Of a stretch of 64,000 bases of DNA, positions 35,753-48,794 are shown piece after piece (position 1 is the first letter of the stretch; each line of letters begins with the position of its first letter). Below the pieces are notes generated by a model. It did no database searches. It was not told the DNA's origin and worked only from the letters and a program-made list of their open reading frames with translations. A program made the translations under genes and the position numbers. Source of the DNA: Camellia lanceoleosa (Eukaryota; Streptophyta; Magnoliopsida; Ericales; Theaceae); contig CM045758.1 in the NCBI GenBank assembly GCA_025200525.1, forward strand, positions 63,486,598 through 63,550,597, written 5' to 3'.

Positions 35753-37113
35753 AATGTAAGAATAAGTTGTTCAAAGAACATGTGCGTGTGTGTGTGTTAA
35801 CAAACTATGAAAATGAGGATGGCCCAAAGAGAATGAGGGATTGTAGGTGGTGGATGAAAGCTGGTGTTATATAGTTTAAGGTACTCATTACTTCAGAGAC
35901 AATTACCGAATCTGATGACTATATTTGTGGACAATCTGCCACATGAGATGACACCAAAAGAGTTGTTTAACATGTTCAAAAAGTTTGGAGTGGTTCATAG
36001 TGTCTTTATACCATGCAAAAAAAGTAAAGCACGGGCATGGTTTGGTTTCGTCAGGTATGATTGTAAGGTGCCAGCCGAAGTTGCAATCTAAAAGATTGAC
36101 AAAATTTGGTGTAATGACAAAGTGCTAGTTGACTATGACAATGGAAGAAAACATGTGCTAAACCAAGATGACAAAAAGAGGGTTAGTCCAACTTTTATTT
36201 AGAGTAAGAGAGGTCTAACGGTCGACATAAGCGGAGTAACCACGAAAGGAGGTGCGAGTAAGTTTATTACTCTATCCAAATCTTACATCAAGATTGTAAA
36301 GAAGGATGCATGTAAGGATGCAATGTCCTAACAAGGCATCAGATGATGGTAGCGAGTGGTTACATAGAAGTATGATTATCTGACTAAAAGATATGTGCTT
36401 GTTGAAAGAGTTACAGCAGATTCTGAAAAATGTCAATGACCATTATTCAGATGTGAGGTTGGGAGATGGTAATATAGTCATGCTTATTCTTGAATCAATC
36501 AAATACTTGGATCAAAATTTTCATATGATTGTAGTGGCTATTCAGGACATGTACAATGAGATTAGAACATGGAGTGATGAGTGGGCATCGAAGCCATATT
36601 GTCTTGTTTGGGTGCACTGCTATGGTATTCCTTTCCATGTGTGAAAAGCAAGGAATGATTGTAAATTTAATGGAATCCATCCTAATTGGGATTATGTATA
36701 ATGGAAGATTAATATGGCATTATGGATTAAGTATAGCTGCAAGGAGATTAATTACTCTATTAATGATCTAGTTTTTAAGCTTGATGCTATTAGGAATAAA
36801 GACAGTTAGCTATATAGGTCATTGTTGGTCTGTTGCTATTGTATTTCTTTGTAAGTTGTCTTCATTGTATTAGTTTGGAGCTGCTTTTTGCTTTGGTTGA
36901 CTCATCATCAACCTCTGCTTGGGCTGGTGTTGTATATGATTTGGCTAGCTCCTTTGTACTAACCTAATTGGGATGATTAGGTTTTCTTTGATGTTTATAG
37001 CACCATCCTTTGTTTTCATTTCTTGTGTGTTGCTTCATTGATATATGATGTTGGTCTACTCTTGATTCTTATCAATAAAGCTTGATTTTTTGTTAATAAA
37101 AAAAAAAAAAAAA
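35753..37113 (+). mobile_element. Internally deleted LINE (ORF1 joined to ORF2 end)
   Basis: About 1.36 kb with an ORF1 that starts with an RRM, a short C-terminal ORF2 remnant, a 3' UTR with CAATAAAGC and an A-tail at 37097-37113. Probable imperfect target duplications are GTTAGTAATGT (35742-35752) and GTCAGTAATAT (37114-37124). No endonuclease or RT is present between the two coding parts. Confidence 0.75.
35897..36810 (+). pseudogene. LINE ORF1-ORF2 fusion remnant
   Basis: The RRM part reads MTIFVDNLPHEMTPKELF, MFKKFGVVHSVFIP and RAWFGFVRYDC. The DUF4283-like core follows at 36393-36644, ending VWVHCYGIPFHV, equivalent to VWLSCFGIPFNLW of the 27.4 kb LINE. Directly after that comes KARNDCKFNGIHPNWDYV and NMALWIKYSC, which match the extreme C-terminus of ORF2 (KIRNDFIFNG and RVALWAKS in the full LINE). 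Several stops and frame changes exist. Confidence 0.75.
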
Positions 37114-37394
37114 GTCAGTAATATGACAAGCATATGACTATGAAATAAGAGAAGAAGGAAAATTGCTCTCCTTTCTCGCCTATCAAATTATGATTGTTTC
37201 GGTTAAAACAAAAACCAGATTGTAAACGATTGAAGAGATGAATTAGGGTTTTGCAAAAATTGAAATTACAGTCTTTTATCTATTTATTCTTTCTTTTTCT
37301 TCAATTTCTCTTATGTATTTTTTTTTTTATTTCAAAAGTTCTATTTTATTATCTCTTCGTCATAATATTTAGCATATGAACACACACAGATATA

Positions 37395-37856
37395 TAGGGG
37401 TATACGCGGTGCGGTTCGGGCAGTTTGAGAGTAAAATTACAAACTGAGTGGCGGGTTGGCGGATTAGGGGATTGAAAAATGCGGTTTGGGCGGTTTTTGA
37501 CAGATTGAAGAATATTGTAACTAATTATCATACATTTGCATAATATATAACACTAATTTGTATAATATTTTTTAGATATATAACACAAAGTAATTTTACA
37601 TAATATGTTTTATATATATAACTACTAATTTGTAATAAATTTCATATCTTAAATATCTCGCACACTCAATTTTACATTGATATTTCATTGGAGGTTAAAA
37701 AATATATATGTATTAACTATAACGGAGCGGAGCGGTTCGGTTCGGTTGGTGGATTATAAATTTTAAAGTTTAAACCGTGGTTAGCGGTTAGAGCGGTGCG
37801 GATTGATGCGGATCGGAACGGCTTTAACGGATTGGGCGGTATTTTGCACAGCCCTA
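37395..37856 (+). mobile_element. hAT-type MITE, copy 1
   Basis: A 462-bp element with TIR-like ends TAGGGGTATAC and TGCACAGCCCTA and perfect 8-bp duplications CAGATATA (37387-37394 and 37857-37864), the hAT signature. The interior is rich in GCGGTTYGG words. The reverse complement of essentially the whole element recurs at 52639-53104. It has no coding capacity. The duplication lies in TATA-rich DNA, so chance identity is possible, but the second copy supports the ends. Confidence 0.82.
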
Positions 37857-37864
37857 CAGATATA

Positions 37865-38640
37865 TATATATTATCTCCTTTCTCACATGGGACAAAATGT
37901 GTATTGAAGGGAAATGGTGATACTTTTCTTCTGGTGCCCTCATTTCGTAGTCATATACTTGTCATGACGGGATTATGTTAAAGACTTAAACAATAAAGTA
38001 ACATAAGGAGGACATTGACACTTAACCAGAAGTGCAGAAGGTTGATTGTTGCGATTTCATGTGTAGGGACTAAAGTAGAATTTGGTGTAAAGTACAGGGG
38101 TGCAAAGGATAATTTATCCTATTTTAATTAATTGACACATCATTAACTCTAAAATGTGAAACTTTTAAGTTACTCTAACCGTAATACAATTAAGGAAATT
38201 GGCGATAAATCTAATCTAAGGATTGTTTGAGGCATGAGGTCCACTGGATAATTGTTTTTAGTGAGAAGTACACGCGTGGAGGTCGAAACGGAGGAAGCGA
38301 AGAGATAATTGTCTTTATCACTCATCCTCACCTGGATTTTTGCTCTCTCTCTTTCTTGCACGTGGAAGTCGAAGTAAGAGAATGGTGTTGGAAACGAAGA
38401 AATGAACAATCAAGACACAGACATTGTTATTGTGGATAGCGAAGCAAAGGAAGTGAAGAGACCAATAGATAAGAGACCATGAGAACAGGATAGAGAATGT
38501 TGCCGATGATGCAACCCAAAAGGTACCAGCTCTCGGAGTCGAACCAGTTTCAGAACTCATAGAGGCCCTTCTAGGTTAGGAATAAACCTAAATAAAAGCC
38601 TAGTAGCGAGAATTGTCTTCACCATCTACACAAACAGCTT
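37865..38640. other. Intergenic DNA, no gene identified
   Basis: The 38220-38580 part has more even composition and a CT-rich patch (38341-38355), but the frames give no recognisable protein. It is the left flank of the copia insertion whose right flank is at 50780, so the two flanks were once contiguous. Confidence 0.45.
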
Positions 38641-38645
38641 CTAAC

Positions 38646-39068
38646 TGTTGAAAAATCCAAACCCAATTCCATCAAAGATGATTATCTTAGCTATGAGATC
38701 ATCAACAAGAAGCTTTATCATGAAGCAATGAAACCAGAAGCTTGCAGATAGATCAAGAAGTTGGAAGAAACTCCATGGAAGCTTCATGGTCAAAATCTTT
38801 ACAATGAAGAAAATGAGAAAAATGTGGGAATAGAACTAAAAACAACTTACCACCATCAGGTATTCACACCTGAGGAATTTCCTATAAATAGATTACATTA
38901 GTTGTTGTATTTAATCGATGAAATGAAATGAAGTGAAATGAAATAGAAAAATAAATCTTAAAGATACTACTTGTATCCAACAATTCAAGAAATAAGATAG
39001 TTTGTTCTTCTATTCTCAAAGGAATCCCATTCCCATATCTCATAAAATGGAATTTAATTATCCCATTA
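38646..39068 (+). repeat. 5' LTR of the deleted copia
   Basis: A 423-bp LTR. Contains TATAAATAG near 38883 as a likely TATA box. The 3' LTR differs by scattered substitutions and a short internal duplication around 50463-50490. Confidence 0.85.
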
Positions 39069-39814
39069 GTGGCATCAGAGCCAAAAAAGCTTGAATCTAT
39101 CAAAAAAATTGAAGAACAAAGCAAATTCAAAATTTTTCCCTAAAATCAAAGTTCTTAAAATCTATTTTGAGTATACCAAATTGAAGTACTCATCGAGAGG
39201 ATTCCAACGATGCAAAAATAAAGTAAATCAAAGCTAAAACGAAGCCACAAAGGCCAGTCAAAGTTTGCATAGAAAAGTCAACTTTGTCAGAGAAGACGAC
39301 CAATGTTGACGTCAACGCTGCTGATTGTTAATGTCACCACCGCCAATTACTGACATCATCACAAGCCGCCAAGCCTAACTGAGTAGAGTTGAGTCGTCAG
39401 CTTAGCCTCCAAGCTGTTGACATCACGCTGACGTCATCTTGATGTAGACAAGAGAAATTATCCAATGCTTCGCAGAGCACAAATTTCAACAGATCTGAAC
39501 CATCAGATTGTTTTTGGCTAAAACTAAGCTATCCCAAGTCCAATCACAACGATCCAATAGTAATTTTCAACTATTTGGAGCATTCCAGACACATCCATAT
39601 GGTCAAATTTTTGAAATTCATTTTCAAAAAATTTCAAATTCCAAATTGAAGATTAAAAGCAAAGGAGCATGTAAGTTCGTAGCAAAAGGTTACATAGAGC
39701 CTCCGTCAAAAGAAAAAGAAGACAATCTAATAATTGTCGAAAATAACCTCCTTAAAATTTAAGGATGAAGGATTTAATCACAAAAGAAATAATCTATGCA
39801 TGACTCAACGAACC

Positions 39815-42800
39815 TGTCACGACCCAAACCCGCCCCTAAAAGTTTGGGCATGACCCATTCGAAAACAGACACAAAACCTGTTATACATATCTTATGGGGC
39901 CTGAACGGAAGCATTTGATAATATAAAATACATAAAACATCATCCATTGAGCTACTACTACTATGCCAGGACCGCACACATTACACTAAATAAATATTAT
40001 ACAGATAATTTACACACATATGCCTCGACTCATTCTCGTAAATAGGCACATAACACAAAAACTAATGAAGAAGAAATTATATACAATCAACCCAAAATAG
40101 ACATCTAAGGTATAAATCGGAACTCGGCAAAACTTTGCAAAACGAACGGCTGTGTGGTGCTCGACGCCTCAAGGTTGATAAGAAAACACAAGCTTCAAAG
40201 GTTGGGATCGAACTCCCATTGGTTACCTACGTAAATGCATGCATAAAATACGTAATGAGCGAACTCGGTGAATAATAGTGCATAAATAATGTATTGACTA
40301 ACTTGAATAATCAATTATAAAATCAGATACACATGATTAACTATTTTCCGTAATTAGTTCCAAAATGACCATAAGACCAATTTCCATAACAGAACGGATT
40401 TAAGCCAATATATACAGGACAGCCATAGGCCTACAGATGCAGAACGACCATAGATCCAGAAATATCGATGTAATAAAGAATAGCGTAAATAATGCATGTA
40501 ACCGTAATAATAGAAATACTAATGGCTTAATGTAAATAACAAATTGGCTTAGCAGCCCAGAAATAACAGAACATAATCTTATCAAAACAGAGTCTTATGC
40601 ATTTCCAGATTCCAAACCATTTCGTAATCGTTTTCATAATTATTTCCATATTCAGATTTTACATAAGATTCTATGTGGTACACCCATTAGCCATCAGAAC
40701 AGATAGGTCCGAAGACCACAACAGATAGGTCCAAAGACCACCACAGATAGGTCCAAAGACCACAAAGTTGGTACCAATAGCCATAACAGATAGGTCCAAA
40801 GACCACAACAGATAGGTCCGAAGACCACAACGGATAGGTCTAAAGACCACAACAGATAGGTCCAAAGACCACCACAGATAGGTCCAAAGACCACCACAGA
40901 TAGGTCCAAAGACCACCAAGTTGGTACCAACAGCCACGGTATTGTTACCCCAAGCGAGCCATAGGTCATGATATTGTTACCACGAGGGCCATCCGGACTA
41001 AGGGTGCCACAAATACTTTTCAGAAAACTGAGCGTTCGTTCGTTCATTTCAAACATATCATAACTTTTCAAAAATCAATCATTTGGTATCATGGTGTACT
41101 GAAAATACATAGCATAAGTTTAATGAGCGTTCTCGATATTTATTAGCAAATGTTGAACATGTTTTACGGATTGAACACTTTCAGAAATATAAAGGTACCA
41201 TAGTTCCATACTTTAAATCACTACATAAACATCATTGTTCCATTTATTCACTATGAATTATTTAGGTTAATCTACGGATAATGTAATGTTAATAATATTC
41301 TTTAACGGTAAATAAAACACAAGACTATATAAACGATAGCACATTACCAATAACCATTAATCGAGACGAATACGAATAGTTTCAGAGTCATCCCAACGGA
41401 TGCCAAATCCTTCCATGTTCACACCAATTCTCAAATACAACCATGTTAGCATAATTGTCATGGAAAACGTAAATGTGAATAATAACAATAAGATTGATGT
41501 ACATATGTAGTACTATTACTCAGTGTTCAGTGCTTGGTCCACCGTAGTGACCCTACACAATTGTAATACACAAAGAAATCGGATCACATAACTTATTTCG
41601 CTCTTAATTAATTCTCTTTATTCCAATACACATCACTTTGCGCTTCAACATAATTCAAACTAAATCTTTGAATCTCATTTCAACACTCCACAATTGAGTT
41701 CATGTCCTCCAGATCTTTACTAAATTATTTCCCTAATTTTTCCTTTACCTTATTACATGAATTCCAACATATTATAACAAGGTTCAATCGCTAAATTTAA
41801 ACATAATTTCCAAGTGTCACCAAATACCAATTAAACTTGCACACATGAAATTCAACCCACTAATTTCATGATTTTACTTCCAATTTGGCCAAATCATCAA
41901 TTAACATCATTACCCAACCTAGGGTTTCAAGAAAACATTAAGATTCAAGACAAATTCAAACTTACTAATTCATCACTTTCTATTCCAATTTTTCCATCAA
42001 TTACACATCTAGGGCTCATAAATTAACTCCCAACATCTTCAAACCATAAAACCCCAATGCTCAAAAAACAAAATTAACAAAAACTCATAATTTCCTCTAT
42101 ATACATAACATAAATGGAATTTGCACCAATATACAATGACAATACTTGAAATGTATGTATCCATGTAAAGATTTAAGATTCTTAAAACTCTAACCTATAT
42201 AATCAAGGAAATGATGAGTTTCAGAAGAAACTTTCACCAATTCAAATTTTAATCGGGTAAAACTTTGATCTTTCTTAGATCTCCATCCCACCTGCCTAAA
42301 CCATGGTGGATTGTTGATTGAAATGGGTGATATCAAGGTTACGAGAGTTAGGGTTCGGACTTAGGCAATGAAGAAAGACGAGGGATCAAGAAAATCTAGG
42401 AAATGATCCAAAATCTCGTTTTTAACGCTGCTATCCCGTTATTCCCGCTCGAGCGCACCTTTTCCCGCTCGAGCGGACCTACTCACAAAGACAGATTCCA
42501 AAACTTCAAACAGGTGTAACTTTCCGTCCGGACTCGCTTTTAGGTCGCTCTTGTGTCCAAATTGAAGGCTCTGAAATAAGCTTTCCAATGGTACAAACCT
42601 CACGTCCAAATTCAGAGTGTGGGAAGAGAAAAGGGCACAAGAGTGGCGGTTGTTCGAAAAATAAGTATCCAAATTAACTACTGTGATCCAATCTTACCTT
42701 AGCATCATATTAGCAACTCAACCAATACTCTAAAATAAGATAAGAACATTCCAAATACGGTAATTAAAGGATAAAAACAAGCCCACGTGCCTCGTAAGTA

Positions 42801-43103
42801 CAACTCAACTCAAGACCCGCCGAGCGTGCAGACCAAGCTGGCCCGCCGAAGCGTAAACTCTCCCGCCGGCGGAGAATCACAACTCCTGAATCTCAAAGCC
42901 GCTCAAAAATTGCCGAAACCCCAAAAGTACGCCGAAGGTAAAATACTCCGCCGAGCGGAAGGACAAATTTATTGTGTGGTAAAGATCACCAATTCCAGCT
43001 TCAAAGGCATCAGCCAACGGATAGTTCTCTAACTCCAATAGTAAACACATTAACCCCTAATTAAATAAGGATGACTTTCTATATGCACTTTGGGGTCGTT
43101 ACA
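39815..43103 (-). repeat. 3' LTR (minus orientation) of the LARD-like element
   Basis: 3289 bp. Contains a 22-bp minisatellite at about 40697-40920 and GC-rich CTCGAGCGG words at 42444-42478 and 42817-42960. The plus-strand start TGTCACGACCC is shared with the solo LTR at 11460-13926 read in reverse. Confidence 0.9.
40697..40920. repeat. 22-bp minisatellite in LTR
   Basis: About nine units of ACAGATAGGTCCAAAGACCA plus CC/CA, interrupted once by an AAGTTGGTACCAATAGCCAT spacer and ended by another AAGTTGGTACCAA. Minus-strand open frames with repeated YLLWSLDLSVVVFGP are periodic artefacts. Confidence 0.92.
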
Positions 43104-45514
43104 CCCTTCCTCCTTAAAAGAATTTCGCCTCGAAATTGAAGAAAACCAAACAGAGGATAGTTCAAACATAACCGTAAATCCACACTTAATATAAAAAGGA
43201 ATCGCAAATACTTCAATCAATATACACATATCGTAATTTCAACTACAATGAGCCATTATAATCCCAAAGTCCATAACAACTAAGCGAACCACGCCAAATG
43301 AATGCTCAAACTTCAATTCCAATTCCTTCCCAATAGTTCTAAAATTTCGTTAACTTTCCCAATAACACCAAAGCTTCATCTCATTATTCACAATCCTCGT
43401 ATATTTCATACCTTCCAAATGCTATAACAACTTAAAGATATTACACATGGGTTTACTCAAATATTTGGTCACGTATGACTCATAAGTCATGGCAACCTCT
43501 TTAGGTTCACAAACAAATTCTAACTCAATGCCTTTGGGGCTCTTTGCTCACTATCGAATTAGACTTATTAAGCCAAATCGATTTCAACAAACTCTAATAA
43601 CCGCTTAAATCTCATATCAAGGAATTACACGTTCAGATTCGAGTATTAATAAAATCAAACACGGATCAAACCTTAGTGATCATGCTTTCCAAATTACAGT
43701 AAAATAATACTCATTTCATTACTAGTTTTCCAAAACAGATAAGATGTAATAGTTTGAAGCTCAACATAGAGTTTTCATCGATTATCCAATTCGCATGAGT
43801 AAAATGTTTCTTTCAGAAGACTTGTCATCTTGGGAAAATTATCCAGAAACTTATCATATCGTACACTTCATAACTCGAACTATGAATTTCCTTAGACATT
43901 GAATAGCATAGTTATAGATACAATCACTTATGTCAAATCAATTCTTCAAGTACAACAGTATCAACACTAGCAGTATATATGTTGCTCAAGGACAAGGTAC
44001 AAGACCATCGAAGCATATGGTTGCTTACATCATGTAACTATGTCCATTACAGTCACGGATTCAGTTTCTTTAGCAGAATCACTTGAAGTTCAATTTATAC
44101 CGAAAATCATAATCCATGATACAAAATGACCATGAACCCAGAAATATACATACATATGTAACTGTAGAACTCAAAAAGTTAGTCTAATACCGTTGTATTT
44201 TCAGAACGGCCTTAGGCCCGGAAATACCGAATGAGTTACTAAATGTACACAGACTTATAGCACGGAAAAGGTTTCTCAATCTTAAATTCTTATTACCTCA
44301 ATCTTAAATTCTTATTACACAGAGGCAGGATTCTAATTCTTACAATAACTTATTAGAGTACCACCCATTTGGTTAGTCAGTAATTATCTATTACTTTGCA
44401 AGTGTCATATGGGCGAACACGTATTATAGGCGGGGTTCCTTATGTTATTCAACTCTTTCCTATAAGGAGCCTCAATAATGATCACGGGATACGTAAACAA
44501 AACAGATAATGATCACAGATTTGATTTCAGTTACAAGTACAAATTTCAGATTTCAAATTTTAAATTTTAGATATCGATAGTTTGATTTCAGACATAAGAA
44601 ACAAAGCACAATGTAATACAAATGATGATTCAGAACTATAAACAGTACATAATCATATTACTTAGTTCAATATTTCCCATCGGAAGTTGACGATAATTTC
44701 TCGGTTCACACAATCGTATGAAGTACATACTGCTTCAAGGTTAATAACTAATTCCCCAACATAGCTTATAATGCATAACAACGCATTCATAGAAACATGA
44801 GATCCAATAGTGACTCTAATATTAATTTACTTCCGTAATGACTTTTGGTCGAAGATACAATTATTACAGAGCGCCTATTGGCCTAAAATAATCGAACGAC
44901 CTTTCGGTCCAAAATAGCCTTTCGCCCGAATAGCCTTCGCCCATTTAAATCGTCACCGTAAACAAATTCACAATTTTAAAAGGCCACGACATGCGAAATT
45001 TCTTCTTATGGTCATATACTTAACACAATCTCAATTTCACATAGAACACATCTTATCAAAATATTCCAATACAGTAGCTTCTCAGAATTATTGATCTAAG
45101 CATTGTTACAACAAGGAAGACATAACAAACCATCAGGTAACACACACATATATTATTTCTTTTAATCTCAGATATATCCGATACTTAAAATTTAAACAAT
45201 TTACTCAAATCTAACCATTTATAAATAACGAACTTACCGACGATCAAATTCTTACCACACCTCTCAGAAGGCAATTTCCACGTTGCATGTCTTGCACTCT
45301 TCACCAAATTTATATAAAATAAAGAGAGGCAAGAAAAGGACATATAACAGATATAAATTGTAGCCATCAGAGTTAACAACAGACAGTTAACGTTGCCATC
45401 ATTCTTTTCTTTTCATGTTCTTGCAGGATATCGTGCATGATGCCTAAATCTTTCTAGACATCCTAAAGCTCAATGGATTCGTGTGTGAGATGGCAACTCG
45501 TGCTCTGATACCAC
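43104..45514 (-). other. Non-coding interior of the LARD-like element
   Basis: 2.41 kb bounded by PPT and PBS. It has no open frame over about 65 codons and no retroviral motif. It contains runs of TTTCRGATTTCAAATTTTA near 44520-44570 and a CCTTTCGGTCC / GCCTTCGCCC cluster near 44880-44945. A packaging or dimerisation function is possible but not shown. Confidence 0.7.
45501..45512 (-). other. Primer-binding site, initiator-Met tRNA
   Basis: The minus strand reads TGGTATCAGAGC, complementary to the 3' end of plant initiator-Met tRNA, two bases downstream of the 5' LTR end. This fixes the element's orientation as minus. Confidence 0.92.
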
Positions 45515-48500
45515 CTGTCACGACCCAAACCCGCCCCTAAAAGTTTGGGCATGGCCCATTCAACAGACACAAACTCATTATACATATCTTATGGGCCCGA
45601 ATCTAAGCATTTGATAATATAAAATACATAAAACATCATCCATTGAGCTACTACTACTATGCCAGGACCGCACACATTACACTAAATAAATATTATACAG
45701 ATAATTTACACACATATGCCTCGACTCATTCTCGTAAATAGGCACATAACACAAAAACTAATGAAGAAGAAATTATATACAATCAACCCAAAATAGACAT
45801 CTAAGGTATAAATCGAACTCGCAAAACTTTGCAAACGAACGGCTTCGGTGGTGCTCGGACGCCTCAAGGTTGATAAGAAAAACACAAGCTTCAAAGGTTG
45901 GGATCAACTCCCGATTGGTTACCTACGTAAATGCATGACAAAATACGTAATGAGCGAACTCGGTGAATAATAGTGCATAAATAATGTATTGACTAACTTG
46001 AATAATCAATTATAAAAGCTGAGATACACATGATTAACTATTTTCCGTAATTAGTTCCAAAATGACCATAAGACCAATTTCCATAATGAGCGGATTTAAG
46101 CCAATATATACAGATGACCATAGGCCTACAGATGCAGAATCGACCATAGATCCGTAAATATCGCATGCAATGTAATAGCGAAATAATGCATGTAACCGTA
46201 ATAATAGAAATACGGAATGGCTTAACACTGTAAATAACAAATTGGCTTAGCGCGAAATAATGTAACATAATCTTATCAAAACAGAGTCTTATGCATTTCA
46301 GTTCCAAACCATTTCGTAATCGCTTTCATAATTATTTCCATATTCAGATTTTACATAAGATTCTATGTGGTACACCCATTAGCCATCGTAATGATAGGTC
46401 CAAAGACCACCACAGATAGGTCCAAAGACCACCACAGATAGGTCCAAAGACCACAAAGTTGGTACCAATAGCCATAACAGATAGGTCCAAAGACCACAAC
46501 AGATAGGTCCGAAGACCACAACGGATAGGTCTAAAGACCACAACAGATAGGTCCAAAGACCACCACAGATAGGTCCAAAGACCACCACAGATAGGTCCAA
46601 AGACCACCAAGTTGGTACCAACAGTATTATTACCCGAGGGCCATAGGTCATGTATTATTACCAAGAGGGCCATCCTGACTAAGGGTGCCACAAATACTTT
46701 TCTAAAACCGAAGGCTCGTTCGTTCATTTCAAACATATCATAACTTTTCAAAAATCAATCATTTGGTATCATGGTGTACTGAAAATACATAGCATAAGTT
46801 TAACAGAACGTTACTGATATTTATTAGCAAATGTTGAACATGTTTTACGGATTGAACACTTTCAGAAATATAAAGGTACCATAGTTCCATACTTTAAATC
46901 ACTACATAAACATCATTGTTCCATTTATTCACTATGAATTATTTAGGTTAATCTACGATAATGTAATGTTAATAATATTCTTTAACGGTAAATAAAACAC
47001 AGTACTATATAAACGATAGCACATTACCAATAACCATTAATCGTAGACGAGATACAGAATAGTTTCAGAGTCATCCCAACGGATGCCAAATCCTTCCATG
47101 TTCACACCAATTCTCAAATACAACCATGTTAGCATAATTGTCATGGAAAAACAGAAATGTGAATAATAACAATAAGATTGATGTACATATGTAGTACTAT
47201 TACTCACAGTGTTCAGGTGCTTGGTCCACCCTCGTAGCTGACCCTACACAATTGTAATACACAAAGAAATCGGATCACATAACTTATTTCGTTCTTAATT
47301 AATTCTCTTTATTCCAGTCACACATCACTTTGCGCTTCAACATAATTCAAACTAAATCTTTGAATCTCATTTCAACACTCCACAATTGAGTTCATGTCCT
47401 CCAGATCTTTACTAAATTATTTCCCTAATTTTTCCTTTACCTTATTACATGAATTCCAACATATTATAACAAGGTTCAATCGCTAAATTTAAACATAATT
47501 TCCAAGTGTCACCAAATACCAATTAAACTTGCACACATGAAATTCAACCCACTAATTTCATGATTTTACTTCCAATTTGGCCAAATCATCAATTAACATC
47601 ATTACCCAACCTAGGGTTTCAAGAAAACATTAAGATTCAAGACAAATTCAAACTTACTAATTCATCACTTTCTATTCCAATTTTTCCATCAATTACACAT
47701 CTAGGGCTCATAAATTAACTCCCAACATCTTCAAACCATAAAACCCCAATGCTCAAACCCCAAAATTCCCAAAATCTCATAATTTCCTCTATATACATAA
47801 CATAAATGGAATTTGCACCAATATACAATGACAATACCTCAAATCTATCTATGGATGTAAACATTAAAGAGTCTTAAAACCCTTACCTCCATAATCAAGC
47901 AAATGGTGAGTTTGAGAAGAAACTTTCACCAATCCAAATTCTAATCGGGTAAAAACTTTGATCTTTCTTAGTTCTCCATCCCACATGCCAAAACCATGGT
48001 GGATTGTTGATAGAAATGGGTGAAATCAAGGTTTTGAGAGTTAGGGTTCGGACTAAGGCAAAGAAGAAAGAAGAGGGTTGAAGAAAATCTATGAAATGAT
48101 CCAAAATCTCGTTTTTAACGCTGCTGTCCTGTAATTCCCGCTCGAAGCGCACCTTTTCCCGCTCGAGCGGACCTACTCACAAAGACAGATTCCAAAACTT
48201 CAAACAGTGTAACTTTCCGTCCGGACTCCGTTTTAGGTCGTTTGTGTTCAAATTGAAGCCCCGGAAATAAGCTTTCCAATGGTTCAAACCTCACATCCAA
48301 ATTCAAAGTGTGGCAAAAGAAAAGGGCAAAAGAGTGGCAGCTGTTCAGAAATAACTATCCAAATTAAATTCTTTGATCCAATCTTACCTTACCATCATAT
48401 TACCACCTCAACCAATACTCTAAAATAAGATAAGAACATTCCAAATACGTTAATTAAAGGATAAAAAACAAGCCCACGTGCCTCGTAAGTACAACTCAAC

Positions 48501-48794
48501 TCAAGACCCGCCGAGCGCCAGACCAACGGTTGCCCGCCGAAAGGTAAACTCTCCGCCGGCGGAGAATCACAACTCCTGAATCTCGTGCCGTCTCAAAAAT
48601 TGCCGAAACCCCAAAAGTACGCTCGAAGTAAAATACTCCGCCGAGCGAAGGACAAATTTCGATTGTTTGGTAAAGATCACCAATTCCAGTTTCAAAGGCA
48701 TAAACCAACGGATAGTTCTTTAATTCCAATAGTAAACACATTAACCCCTAATTAAATAAGGATGACTTTCTATATGCACTTTGGGGTCGTTACA
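45515..48794 (-). repeat. 5' LTR (minus orientation) of the LARD-like element
   Basis: 3280 bp, near identical to 39815-43103 over long stretches. Differences are mostly small indels in CG-containing words and one divergent block around 47835-48080. It carries the same minisatellite at about 46394-46615. Confidence 0.9.
46394..46615. repeat. 22-bp minisatellite in LTR, second copy
   Basis: Counterpart of the array at 40697-40920, with the same unit order including the interruption AAGTTGGTACCAATAGCCAT. It differs mainly at the first unit. Confidence 0.92.

Larger units (their letters stand above)
39815..48794 (-). mobile_element. Non-autonomous LTR element (LARD-like) with 3.3 kb LTRs
   Basis: Two long LTRs (39815-43103 and 45515-48794) flank a 2.41 kb interior. 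Perfect 5-bp duplications GAACC lie at 39810-39814 and 48795-48799. On the minus strand the LTR runs TGTAACGACCCC to GGGTCGTGACA, a PBS complementary to initiator-Met tRNA (TGGTATCAGAGC) lies two bases after the 5' LTR at 45501-45512, and a PPT (AAGGAGGAAGGG) abuts the 3' LTR at 43104-43115. No gag, protease, RT or integrase similarity was seen. All cis signals for reverse transcription are present and the LTRs are largely identical, so it was probably mobilised in trans by a gypsy element. The gypsy assignment is inferred from PBS and LTR termini. Confidence 0.9.

Noticed and set aside
40671..41071. Minus-strand frames with repeated SLDLSVVVFGP-type peptide (also 46344-46751)
   Set aside because: Products of the 22-bp minisatellite in the LTRs, not membrane proteins.
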